A stretch of DNA of 64,000 nucleotides, taken from assembly GCA_030549335.1 (NCBI GenBank), contig CM060188.1:11160001-11224000 (forward strand). The letters are read 5' to 3'. Below the pieces are notes generated by a model. The model worked only from the letters and a program-made list of their open reading frames with translations, searched no databases and was not told the origin of the DNA. The stretch's first letter is position 1; every line of letters starts with the position of its first letter. This DNA comes from Pontederia crassipes (taxonomy: Eukaryota > Streptophyta > Magnoliopsida > Commelinales > Pontederiaceae). Positions 43,681 through 55,573 of the stretch are shown here, piece by piece. The position numbers and the translations under genes are program-made.

Positions 43681-45885
43681 AACTATTTGTCTTTTACTAG
43701 AAATTTGATACTCTTGACGATGGCTAAAAAGTAAAAATGAAAAGTAAACTAAAGTTATGCCTTCAATTCTACCACAAAATGAAATTTCAAAGTAAGATGC
43801 ATCTTCACATAACGAGGTCTCACTAAAAATATTAAGGTGAATTTAATTTAAAATTGATTTATTTTCGTATCACGAAATATATGCCTTATTTTGAGAGATT
43901 AATGTCGAATTTTAATCAGTCTATAATTCTTATCACTTATAAAAAAAATACTTATACAAACTTTCTAAAGGTCCGAATAGAAATAAAATATTTTATAATT
44001 ATTTTTTGTTTTCAACTAATAAGATTTCGTGTCGCGTTAAATTCTTGGTAATTCGTCAGTGCATAATCTCTCTCGTACTGAAATCCTAGCAATAATGACA
44101 TTAAAATAATTAATGATTCGCATGAAATCTGGCTTATAAATATTTAATCACTTTGCATGCTCTGTAATATGATTCTCATAAATTTTTAGCATGTTTAGAA
44201 CTCTTTATTGTAGCTTTGGTATTTTATCCTCTTATGGTAATGACGTTAGACTTGAAAGAAGGGTGACTACGCTAATTTGTTTTTTAATAAGTGCAGGTGA
44301 ACCTTACATGTTTGCAATACGGAAGTCTTTGAATGAGAAGAGGAAAATGGAACTATGGAAGTATGACACATGAAGTTTGATTGATATTTTATATGGTTAA
44401 AAAGATCTTTGTACAATTCTAAAATGTTAGGCATATATTTTTTCTAAGTTTAAATTGAAAATTTAGGAAATCACAATGAGCTATCGGGATTAATGATTCA
44501 AGCATTCGAAAATTTCAACCAAGACAGACCTTAAAAGTTTCAGGCGTCAAACTCCTTGTGACTTGACATCCAAATATTTAAACATCTTGAACATCCAAAT
44601 AATTGAACAATCTAACTCTTATAAACATCAAAGTTAACATATAAGGAATTAATAGATCCAGACATTTGAAAGAACTGAAAGTCAAAATATGTTTTTTATT
44701 AATCAAATTATGATCAAGTTCGAGCCCACAATCAATACGGAATGTTCAAATGATCAAAATGACCTAACAAAAGTTCGGACATCCGCTCTGTCCAAAATTG
44801 TGAGAGATCACGCGACTTCTGATTGACGAACGCAGATCAAACAAATCCAACTCTTATTGATTTTAAACTTGTTCAAATGATTTATGATCATTAAAAAAAT
44901 TTCGTTCAAGTGAAACTCGACCGACCAGCTCAATTAGGCCAGATGAACAAGGATGGTTCAATTTTTTTTTTTTTTGTCTTTAATAAGAAATTTCAAAAAC
45001 CAAGTTTTAAACTTAAACCAGCCAAATCAAGTCTTGTGTATAACACATACTACATCACATTTAATTATTTTAATAATTAAGGGTTTTAAATTATATTATA
45101 TAATCATTATTACAACTAAATTTTCATATTATTTTTTAAGATAATGATTTTTATCTTTTGATTTTTTAAATTCTAAATGAATTAAATCACTAGTTAAAAA
45201 TTAAATAATATACTCCTATCTAATATAAGTTGATATTAATAGTTAAATTTTGAACGTAAATTTAAAAATGATAATTTAATATATTAAAACAATTAATATT
45301 TATCCACAATGAATTTACTATTTTTAGTTGAAATTTTCTATTATGCTGTTGTGCTTAATATATAGAAATGTTAACTATTAATAAAATATATTAATAGATA
45401 ACAGAATTTTTATTTGAAAATTATTTTATTATCAACCGCTTAGACCTGACTTGAATACATCTGAATGGGATCTTACATAATGACTTAATAGCATAGAACT
45501 CATAAACAGAAAACGTTAAGGATGGTCAATTCGATGTCGCTAGGAAACACAATTCCCAATCGAGATCTCATAGTGCCGAGCAGTTATCAATTTGTGAAAA
45601 GAAAGTGTAGATCTTGCAACCCTATGTCAAAGCGTAACTTCTGCAACCTTGAATAAATTTCATCGAATACCTCTCAACTTTGTCATTTCTCAACTCTATT
45701 TTTAAATTTTATTTTGTAATCAAATACTCTCCAATATTGATTAGTTTTATCAAATACTCTTCTGATTGAAAATAAGCAATTTTACAATCGTTTAACTAAA
45801 GCGGCATATTATTTTTAAATAATAAATATATAATAATCTTATAATAATATAAAATTGACAATGAAAAATAAAAAAAAATCGGGGA
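43681..45885. other. AT-rich intergenic DNA, no gene recognised
   Basis: Only short chance open frames. No paired termini or conserved domains were seen. Confidence 0.5.
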
Positions 45886-45889
45886 TTGT

Positions 45890-46205
45890 ACTTTAAGCTG
45901 AAGAGGAGGCATCCTCCTAGAGAGACAACACCCGTCTGTGTGTTCCGAGGGAAGAGTGTCCTCTCTTCTCCAATGCGGAAGAAGAAAAGGAGAAGGGCAA
46001 CACCCTATGCGCCGCGAGGGAGGAGCATCCTCCTCTCTTCTCCAATGTCGAAAAAGAGAAGGGAAGGAGCAACACCCACCTATGCGCCGCAAGGGAACAC
46101 CCCTATGCGTGGCGAGAGAGGGGGGCACAGGACGCCCCCTCCTCTCCAACACTAAAGAGGAGGAAAAAAAGAGCAATCCCCCCTCCCCTCAGACCGCTTG
46201 AGGGC
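45890..46205. repeat. GC-rich minisatellite-like block
   Basis: Units built from 'ctctcttctccaatg', 'gaagagaagg' and 'aacacccctatgcgccg' recur about three times at roughly 75-90 bp. Open frames on both strands are Arg/Pro/Ser-rich translations of the repeat with no recognisable domain. It stands out from AT-rich flanks and may be the core of an undefined element. Confidence 0.55.
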
Positions 46206-47022
46206 TGGCCGAAAGGAGAAGGGCACATCCTCTCCTTTTAAATTCTTATATTATTTTTATATTAATTTAATTATTTTATATATTTTAAAATTTTAAAATA
46301 ATGTCTTGTCAACTAAACGATCAAAAATTAATTATTCTCAATCGAAATAACATTTAGTCAAACAAACTAATAATTGGAAGATGACAAGAAAATAAAGTTG
46401 AAGAAACAAATAAAATTTGAAGATATTTATTTATTGAAATTTACCTTGACTGGTCCAGGCACTTATATTAATAGATAACTTACTACCATCTTTGAAAAAG
46501 AATTGAATATGGTTTAATTATTATAGAAATGATTCAAAAGGTACAATGGCACAATTATTATATTTTCAGCACCATGAAGAGAGGCGCGTATGATTCATGT
46601 AGCCGACCCCACCTAGTGGGATAAAGCTTTGTTGTTATTGTTGAAGAGAGACGCGTACTAAGTGAGCAAGAAGCAACAAGTGGCCATCTTTGACCATTAA
46701 TGCACATAAAGCCAGATAAATAACTCAACCATGACACAGACATGAAATGTAACTGTAGACCTGTTCCAAAAGCTGAAACAATTACAATGAAAGATCCATC
46801 ACGTGCATAAGCGGCAGATGGCCATGGCAAAAGTTTCTATCCTACGGGGAGCAACCTTCATACAAAATAACAACATTAACGTCCTAGATAACTCCCAACT
46901 TGACATAAAACTATATAACGAAATCAATATACCCTACAGCGTTGAACAAAATATCAATAGAAAAAGTCGAACAGAAAAGCTTGAACATAAGTTCCAGTAA
47001 CGGCAATCTTGCAGAGCGCATT
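46206..47022. other. Intergenic DNA and 3' flank of the eL36 gene
   Basis: AT-rich. It holds the LINE tail at 46588-46642 and, near 47022, the 3' UTR of the ribosomal protein gene. No other gene was seen. Confidence 0.45.
46588..46642 (-). mobile_element. RTE-type LINE 3' tail
   Basis: Read on the minus strand it has 'caacaataacaacaaagc', then 'ttatcccactaggtggggtc', then 'ggctacatgaatcatac'. The CAA-rich repeat plus this conserved motif is, from memory, characteristic of the 3' end of plant RTE-like elements. It matches the copy at 8051-8240. Confidence 0.5.
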
Positions 47023-48472
47023 TTACTTTTTCTTCTCACCTCCTCCAGCAGACCTGGAAGATCCCACGAGATTAATTAGATGCATTGCAACCAAGATGTA
47101 ATGACATCACAACAAGAATCAAACAGAAGAGTGATAACAAAATAGTCATCAAAATAGACATTCTTCTTTTTCATAAAACAAGTCGAGATATAAGAGAAAG
47201 CAGGACAATCTTGAAAGCTCACCTCATCTTCCTGAGAACATTAGCCATCTCCTCACGCTTCTTCTTGGCCCTCTTGTGTGTTCCCAGCTTTCGCTTGGCC
47301 AGTTTCAATGCCCTCTTATCTTTGCCAACTTTAAGAAGTTCAGTAATTCTCTTTTCATAAGGAGCGAACCCAGCAACTTCTCTGATTAAGTTTTTGACAA
47401 ATTGCACCCTTTTGCTGGTTTTCTAAATTACATGAACACAAGCCAATTGAAAAACTTTTAATACAAAAGTCACAACAGCAACTAAAGGTAGCTATGCAAT
47501 TTAGTGGCAATAATTAAGTTTCAAGTAAAAAAACTTCAAAAAAGAAGTTTCAAGTAAAAAATATGAATTATTTGCAAACATACAACATAAAGCTGAAAAT
47601 ATTATTTATTCTCTAAGGACATAATATAAGTAAGTTGCAACGATATTATTACATGTCCCTAAGAGAACATTTCTTGGAGCCAAGTCTGTATCTTTCTACC
47701 CTTACTATGAACCTCTATAGCGGCATCACAACACAGAAAAGCTACTCCATTATATTTAGGGAGAAAGGTCCTATCCTTCTTCCCATACTAGGAATTGGTA
47801 TTTATCCTGATTTCCTAACGCGCAAGTAAGAAAGTTTAGAGGCAAATTCAGGCAATGCTGCATTGCCAATACCATTAGATCCAAAATCCATATAATCAAA
47901 TTAACAGAGCATCATAATCCCAAACCTTAACCTTCGTTAGCAAAAAAATATCCCCAAGGCATCCCTTTAATTCATTGACACCTAAAAAGAAGTTCCACGC
48001 TTACATTATCATATGACTTCTTAATTAATGAATGATGAACCAAGGACATCAATTTGGTTAAAGCCTTGATGCAGACAGATCCACGTTATCCAAGAAATGA
48101 ATCCATTGCCTCATTCAACATGCAATGTAAACATGAGGTCTACTTAAACAAATCCGAATACCATGAGGTCTACTTATAGAAAAATAATTCATAAACGTAC
48201 AAACAGCAATGCCATCAAACACAGAACGCATACACACTACCAAGGACCACTACAGAGAGGCAAACAATAGCAGGAAATGTACAGATAAACAACAACTGCA
48301 TGGTCTTCTTCTTTTAAGCTTACAGCATTGCACATTTATAAAACATATATGTGATCGGTAGGAAACTCACCCCTTTTCTGCTAGAAGGGCGTACTGGAAG
48401 CTCCCTCTTGGTGACACGGTGCCCCTTGTTCAGTCCAACAAAGATCCCGGTGTTAGGCTGCGCCGGCGCCAT
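47023..48472 (-). CDS. RPL36: 60S ribosomal protein eL36 (3 coding exons, 110 aa)
   Basis: A cytosolic large-subunit ribosomal protein. Coding exons on the minus strand: 48472-48371 (34 aa), 47422-47223, 47053-47023; junction phases 0 and 2, all GT-AG. The protein starts [24 protein letters not shown] and continues [25 protein letters not shown], then a Lys/Arg-rich helix ([20 protein letters not shown]), ending GGGEKKK. The 110-aa length matches plant eL36. The ATG at 48472 is preferred over an in-frame one at 48529, because a splice acceptor (GCTGCAG) lies between them and the family starts with MAP. A leader intron (about 48485-48803) separates it from a short 5' UTR exon near 48804-48865. 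Confidence 0.97.
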
Positions 48473-48869
48473 CGCTTGCCCTGCAGCTTGAAAAGCAACA
48501 GCAGAAACAAAGAAAGCAAACACTTCCAAGTCAATCAGCAGTGGAAAATTACGTGGAAAAGAAACTACGATATCACAGAAAACGCAAGGTAAGCCAAATT
48601 TAACAGTATGTAGGGTTTAAACAACAGCTTTCTATCGCAAAATATGAATCAAAGTCGCTTCTTTTCATGCCTAATATAACGATTCCCTTATCATATAGGA
48701 AGAAACGCGAACGAAATTAAAATCGCGCAAAAGGAATCAAAACTTCATCAGTAAGAAAGAATGAATAATAGGAACAAATTTGATACATCATTTCCATTTT
48801 ACCTCGGAGACGAAGGGGAGGAGGACAGGAGACCCAAGAGACTGCGGCGGCGACGACGGCGGCAGCAGG

Positions 48870-48877
48870 AACCCTAA
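48870..48877. promoter_or_regulatory. Telo-box of the eL36 promoter/leader
   Basis: AACCCTAA lies just upstream of the leader exon. Telo-boxes of this sequence are well known in plant ribosomal protein promoters, where they help growth-linked expression. A GC-rich run of CGG/CCG triplets follows toward the gene. Confidence 0.65.
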
Positions 48878-48899
48878 CTAAATAAGAAGTGCCAAAATT

Positions 48900-50591
48900 T
48901 TCCGCGGCCGGACCAAAATGGTGTCATTGTCGTTCTTATTCACAGAAATACCTTTTATCAAGATCCTCCCATTCAGCACTCCTGATGCATTTGGACGGTT
49001 CTGATTAAATCAACTTCTCTTGGATCTAATTCGAATGGTTGGCAGCCCATTTAGATGAGACTGAAACCATATGCTAATTGAACCTGTTAAACTTATGTGG
49101 GTACTTTAATTTGGACCCCCAATCGAGTTTTATAATATATATACTTTTTATTGTGCAGGATAGTAGGTGGATTTTTTTATTTTTTTTCGGTCACCTAGTA
49201 TTCGGAAAGCGATTTCAATGTCCCATAAGCGTCGCAGATCGTCCAACTCAGCTAACGCTAAAAGTTATGTGCATTGAGATCGTCTGTGTAAGATATTAAT
49301 GCTCTCATGTCATTTTTTTCTTCGCCATTAATTATTCACCATGATATGGTTCTAATGCGATTTAAAATTAAATGTTATTGCTAAATAACTCGAATGAGGG
49401 TAGGACCATTGATTTAATTTAGTTTTCGAAGTATTTGCTCAGCCACACTAATAAAATGAATTGTCTTGTTTGAGCAATGAAATTGTTGTTCTTCCAAATT
49501 TTACATAAATAATTGAATTAAAAATTAATTAGTTCAATATGTAATATAAAAAAGTAGATGTGATAGGTTAAATTTAATGGGTGTTTGAATAAAATATAAA
49601 TACTATAAATATGAAACATAATTTTATTAATTAATAAATATTTGAGTATAAATTAAAATTTTATGTTGTTTTTAAAAAAATAATCTATTATTTAAATATA
49701 ATAAATTATATTTTACAAAAAAAAATTGCCCCAAATGTTAATAAAGAAATAAAGTTAAAGCAATTTTTACAATAAATATATTATATCTAGTAAATAAATT
49801 ATTTTGTTAAATTTAACGAGGAGATAGAAATTGGGGAAAAAAAAAGAAAATACGCGTAAAAATATATTTTAAACAAAACTATGACTGCTACAATATTCCA
49901 ATTCGACCAAATCGAGATAGTGTGACATTCGGTATTTACTTTGAATGTTTCGCTGAATTTCACGTCGTTTGACGGTATATACCGGAATGAGATTGTGGTT
50001 TGGAGCCTAATTTCAATTGTCAAAGGTAGGTTATCAAGTGCATGCAATTTAAAACTATAACAATTATGAGTGAAATGTTTTATAAATAGCGGAGTACTTA
50101 AGTAAATGAAATCTCAATTAATACCAATATGTTTTTTGAGACAAATAGAAAAAGTAAACCTGTTGCCGATGATAAGAACTAAAACAAGTAAAATATAAAA
50201 AGGTCCGATCAAGTTTAATTCGGATTAAAGTAGAACGCCCTATTTTGTTTACAACTACGTTTTCTTGTTGGATATAGAAAAATCCACTCTATCAGTAGAA
50301 ATGTTCTTTTATTCTAAGCATTTGAGCGATTCAATTGCCCAGGGAGTATATAAAAATGATGACAAGAGCTATCTTTTTTTTATGTTGATATATATATATA
50401 TATATATATATGGATTAATGGATCTAACTTTTTATATTTTTTTTTGTTGAAATTTGATCTAGCGCTCTAATTTGAATCGTCCATTTTAAACCAACGGTCC
50501 AAATTATTTTATATTTTTTCCTCTCTCTACTTTCATGCTAGCTCACTCTCTTCTTTGTGAACTGCAACCACGACGTTGGGAGGGGACACAT
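48900..50591. other. AT-rich intergenic DNA upstream of the LTR retrotransposon
   Basis: No gene is recognised. An AT microsatellite lies at about 50389-50411, and 'tttgaatcgtccattttaaaccaacggtcc' (in two parts, near 50472-50502) resembles promoter-associated words. Confidence 0.5.
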
Positions 50592-53500
50592 TCTAACGCC
50601 TCCAAAATTTGTCTTCAATTTAAACTTTGCAAACCCTAGGCGACGTTACTTTGACGTGACTTAATTTCATAAAACCTTTACAGCGGAAACATAATCATAT
50701 ATATACATATATATAAGCATAAAATATCAATATCATAACAACGGAATACTTCGTAAGTAAATAAAAATTCCAATATAAATAAACTTGCTCATGAGCATAA
50801 TAGGCTCTAACGTATACTTAATAGATGGTTCATTATACATAAATAAGTTTAAATAGAGTACATGACTTAATAAGAGACCCATAAGTCATACATATTTCAC
50901 TCTTATAAGAGTTTATCATCATGTCATAAAGAAGTAAACAACTTGGGCCGTAGTCCGATAGACACATGTGTAATATCGTCGTCACGAGACTCTCGCCGCC
51001 GAACCTAAGCCTCCTCTCTACCTGCACGGATTCATCGGGTGCAAAAAATTTCTTCCGTTAGAGCATGTTGAGATCCACGCATGCTATGATCTTATAACAT
51101 AATCTCTACATGTCATGACATATGCATTACATCATTATGAATCATAAATCATATACATGCTATGATCTACTTATGTATACTATATGGCATGTAAACATAT
51201 CATCATGACAAGATAAGATAACATATAACATCATAATCTTTAGGTCATGCATATCATTTCTTATCATCATACTTATCATTATGCTAATGCATATCATATC
51301 TTATCATTATGCTATTGCATATCTTGATCTTGTCTTATTTTACTTTGTCATTTTTATTCATGACATCATATGATGTGACAAGTGGACATTCATAATGCAT
51401 TCTCATAGGTGCATTTTTCATCTTTATCATCTTTGTCTTTATGTCTCAAATCATTCATCATTAATCTTTTCATCTTTCATATTTACTTAGATACTTTCTT
51501 ATCTTGTCGATTGAGAAGAGTAATGACTCATAAATCATAATCCTCCCCGTATGTGAGGTCTTTATCCTCATCCGTAAATGAGATCTTTATCCTCCCCGAG
51601 TGTGAGGTCTTTATCCTTCCCTGAAGGCAAGGTCTTTATCTTCATTCGTCAATGAGACCTTTTTCCATCCGTCGATGGGTCTTAAGTTGGGTACCGATTG
51701 ATCCCGAGTAATAAAAATATCAAACATTCATCAATCCGTCTTTTAATCATGTTCATCAATACAATCATTCAATACATATTGCATCTTTTAATTATATTTA
51801 AGGTCATGCAATGTTCAAATCATGCTAAGTGTGGACAATACAACCATTACATAAAATCTGGGTCGGTCACAACCGTGCCGCATATGGTCATGGCCGTGCT
51901 CTTACTTAGGCACAGGTGTGCCGAGATTCGGCACGGTCAAACACTTAGGCATTTTTTCGTCGACTATCTTGCATGGCCGTGCTCACGAACTTCATGACCA
52001 TGATAGAAGGGTCGTTTTCGACCATTCTGAAAATATTTCTAAGGCATGAACATTTTGAAACGTCACGGTCGTGCGACCACGAGGTCACGACCATGACAGA
52101 ACGATGATTTTCATTCACTTTCAGAAATAAACTCGTCACGGCCGCGCCTGAACAGATGGACAGAGTTTCTCCTGTTTTATCCATTTTTCACCAATTTTGG
52201 CACATACATATAGACATCCTTAAGATGTACATTCATCCTTGCATTAATAATAGCAACTTTACAATTTTACACTAATCACATATGACTAACAATTTATTAG
52301 ACGAATCATCTTAAACATGAATCATATATAATTAGAATATAAATCATTAAAATTAATAGACATGTTCTTATATAGAAAATGAGTAAACTATTTATGAGCT
52401 AGACATGGATAATAATGAACATTCTAGTTCTAAGCATGATTAACAATAGAGCATAAATTTTAATAGAACATGAAACATACAAACACTAATATGCATATCC
52501 TTTAATAATCCATTCCAAGAACACAAGTTGGTTCTTCATACTCTAATCCAAACACACAACATCATTAGAGAGTGATTAGAGGATTTGAATCCCCTCAACA
52601 TACATTTTTCACTAATAATCACATAGGTTATGCATGAACATTCCCATTATCTTAATCTTGAACATATGAAGGAATTTGCCTAAAGAACATTAAGAATTAC
52701 TATCATATTAATACTAATAAATAAAAGACATCATGATGAATTAAACATGAATAACCATGAACATTTTAATACTAAACATGATTAGCAATGAAATAGTCAT
52801 TTTAACTAACCATTCAATAATACAAATAAATCATACTTATCTCTAATTATATGATCTAAGAAGATCTAAGTTAGTTTTCAAATTCTTAATCATTCATTCA
52901 TACATCATTCAAGATTAAGATGAGGATTTTGGATCCCCTCAAACATACCTTGAAGATTTAGATTAAAACCCTATTAATCCTAATTCCTCTTTCTTTCTTC
53001 TTCCTTTACTTTCTTTCCTTCTTTCCTTCCTTTTTCTTCTTCTCTTCTTTCTTCTTCCCTAGTCGCTAGCCTCTCCTTGTGCTCCTCTATATTGCTGTCC
53101 GCGAGATGAGGAGGGAAAGCTTAGCGAGAGAGAGAGATAGCACAAATGAGAGAGGGGAGCTAGAGAGTGGGACCTTCTTCCTTGTGTGCTGGCCGTGAGG
53201 TGCCGAGAGAGAGAATGATGGAGAGAGTTGTTAAACGGACATGGAGGGAGGTGGCTCCTTCTTTGTGTTAGCTGCCGAGAGTTGATGGAGTGAGAGGTTG
53301 GGGAGGTGACATGCCTGTCTTGCTCCCGTTGTTGCTCTTGCCGTGAGCTGAGTGGGGAAAGAGTGAGGGAGAGAGTTAGAGAGAGTGGGGTGTCTTCTTG
53401 GTGTTTGCTGCCGAGAGAGAGGAGATGGTGGAGGATTTTGAGGGTGATGTCGGCTGATGTATTGGGAGAGTGAGAAAAAATGAGGGTAGGTGAGTGATTT

Positions 53501-53637
53501 AGATTAGAGGAGGGTATAGTTTAGTTTTGAGGCTTATTAAGTTAATGGGCTTTTTAATTGGGCCTTAAATGAACATGACTTTATTTTACTTATTTTCATT
53601 TCTTTTTATTTTATTTTATTTCTTTGAGAATATTATA
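50592..53637 (-). repeat. Left LTR (3' LTR of the minus-strand element)
   Basis: It is paired with 55577-58711 over its whole length, with many transitions and small indels. The TATA box seen in the other LTR is degraded here ('gggtatagttt' near 53513). A local repeat of 'gaggtctttatcc' units lies at about 51545-51680, and GGCCGTG-type palindromic words at about 51860-52150. Confidence 0.9.
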
Positions 53638-53642
53638 ATATA

Positions 53643-53650
53643 CCTCCCTT
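53643..53650 (-). promoter_or_regulatory. Polypurine tract
   Basis: The minus strand reads AAGGGAGG within TTAAGGGAGGTATATTA, directly before the LTR start. This is the expected position and style of a plus-strand primer in plant Ty3/gypsy elements. Confidence 0.6.
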
Positions 53651-54547
53651 AAAATAAAATTCGTCCTCCAAAATTTGTAGAACCTTATACAATAGATCTC
53701 TTCATCCACGTTGTTTTATTTATCTTTCGTTCCTCGTATACATCGACGTGATCTCTCCATCTATAACATCCAATGCACATTTCTCGGTGATCTCATTTTA
53801 ACATCCTTTGTATTTCATCTTTACTAGGTGATCACCAATTCTTTCCATTCCAAGATTTTCGTGGGAATCTCATATCTCTAAGCAATCTTAAGAAATTGAG
53901 TTCGTCCTTCAGCCACATTTTCGCTATGCAATACTAATCATTAACTTAATCTTAAATGAAATTCCTCTCATCCTTATTACTTTATCCATCTTCAATTCTT
54001 CATGTCCACCCATATAGCCTTCCTCGTGCGTCTTCAACGGCATCGCTTCATGGCCTCTTGCTACCCGCTCTTGGTGATGGTCGTAATCATGCTATCATGT
54101 CGTTATGTATTTCCGAGATTCTAGTGTGAAACTTCGATCCTTAATTAACTCCATGAAATGAAGATTATTCTTGCATCACGCTTTTCTTGCGCTACTCTGA
54201 TCCTTAACTTAATCTAAATGTCAAATCATTTAGATGTATTGGCCATTTCATGTCATCGTTTAGGTCATGTGGGCCTAAGTAAAGCAATCCTAATTTCCTT
54301 CACCCTTTAACTACCATTCTTATGACCTTGGTGGTCTTTCTTAAATTTCTTTATTCTTAAGAATTGTGATTGATTTCTTATTTTTAGAATATTCTTTCTA
54401 ATATTCTAGGTGGTCTCTATGTCTATCATGTGTACACATTATAATTTGTATGATTAATTAAAACGTTAAGCGACGGTTACCTTGAGTCGTATTCGAAACT
54501 TGGTGAGCTTTTTCAACTTGCACGACGTGAACTCGTCCCCATATTTT

Positions 54548-55374
54548 TTAGAAGACATCTCGTTTCTCTGGACAATTCTTCATGTAGTGACCGATCCTTC
54601 CACATTCCAAACATGCTCCAATCTTGAAGCGACATTCGCCTAAATGAAACCTTTCGCAATGGCGGCATTGACTTTTGCTCCTATGTGATTCTCCCCTCTT
54701 AGAATCCATATAGGGTTCATTTCTTTGCTCCTTCCATTTTTCATGCTTGGTCATCTTCTTTGATGTGTTACTATTAGAAATCACAACTCCATTTTCGAGT
54801 TTCCTTTATAGTTCTACAACTAATTCCATTACTTTTTTCATTGTCTTAGGAACTTGACACAACATCATAGCCTTTAGTTCGGACTTGAGTCCATTCACAA
54901 AACGATTCACTCGCATATTTTCCGCCTTTACAAGAGTACAATAATTTTCTAGTTGGAAGTACTTAATTGCGTAATCGTCCACTGACATGTCACCTTGTTG
55001 GAGTTAAGAAACACTTGTTTTTGCTCACCCATACTTTGTGGGAAGTATTGATCCTTGAAATCCATCACAAATTTCCACCATGTAAGATTTTCTTTGTTGG
55101 CATACTTAGACCTAAGGATAAAATCCCACCATTCATTTGCTTTTCCTATCAATCTATGAGTGGCACAAGCCAGTTTACTTTCTTTCGAACATTTCATCAC
55201 TCTGAAGATATTTATGATGACATCCAACCATGCCTCGACTTCCTCCGGATCGTTAATGCCATTGAACATAAGAGGATTGAAGCTTAAAAACCTCATCAAA
55301 GAATTTTGGCACAAGCCTTCATCACATTCCATAACTTGAGTTGTATCTTCGTTCGTCGGATAATTCATATCCAT
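54548..55374 (-). pseudogene. gag polyprotein remnant (frameshift and stop)
   Basis: From 55374 on the minus strand the frame reads a retrotransposon gag domain: FNGINDPEEVEAWLDVI, then ANEWWDFI, and TWWKFVMDFKDQYFP. A one-base shift near 54985 moves it to the next frame (MSVDDYAIKYFQLENY), and an in-frame stop near 54803 separates the C-terminal part. That part has two zinc knuckles: CRHCERFHLGEC (variant spacing) and CLECGRIGHYMKNC (standard CX2CX4HX4C). No protease or reverse transcriptase follows before the left LTR. Confidence 0.88.
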
Positions 55375-55560
55375 CTATCATCATATAATAACTATGCATC
55401 AATGTCCAGCTTTACACAATTAAAGTAAAACACATATCTTTAGGTTCGGTGGCACTTCATGACGATTGCATATGTACTTTTCACTTAGACATCTTACTTA
55501 GACACTTTAGCTAATTTATGGCTTACACATCCTAAACCTAATACATACAAGCCAAACTAT

Positions 55561-55573
55561 GACTCTGATACCA
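55561..55573 (-). other. Primer-binding site complementary to initiator Met tRNA
   Basis: The minus strand reads TGGTATCAGAGTC, three bases inside the end of the right LTR. TGGTATCAGAGC is the standard plant iMet PBS, so this has one change. It fixes the orientation of the element. Confidence 0.85.
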
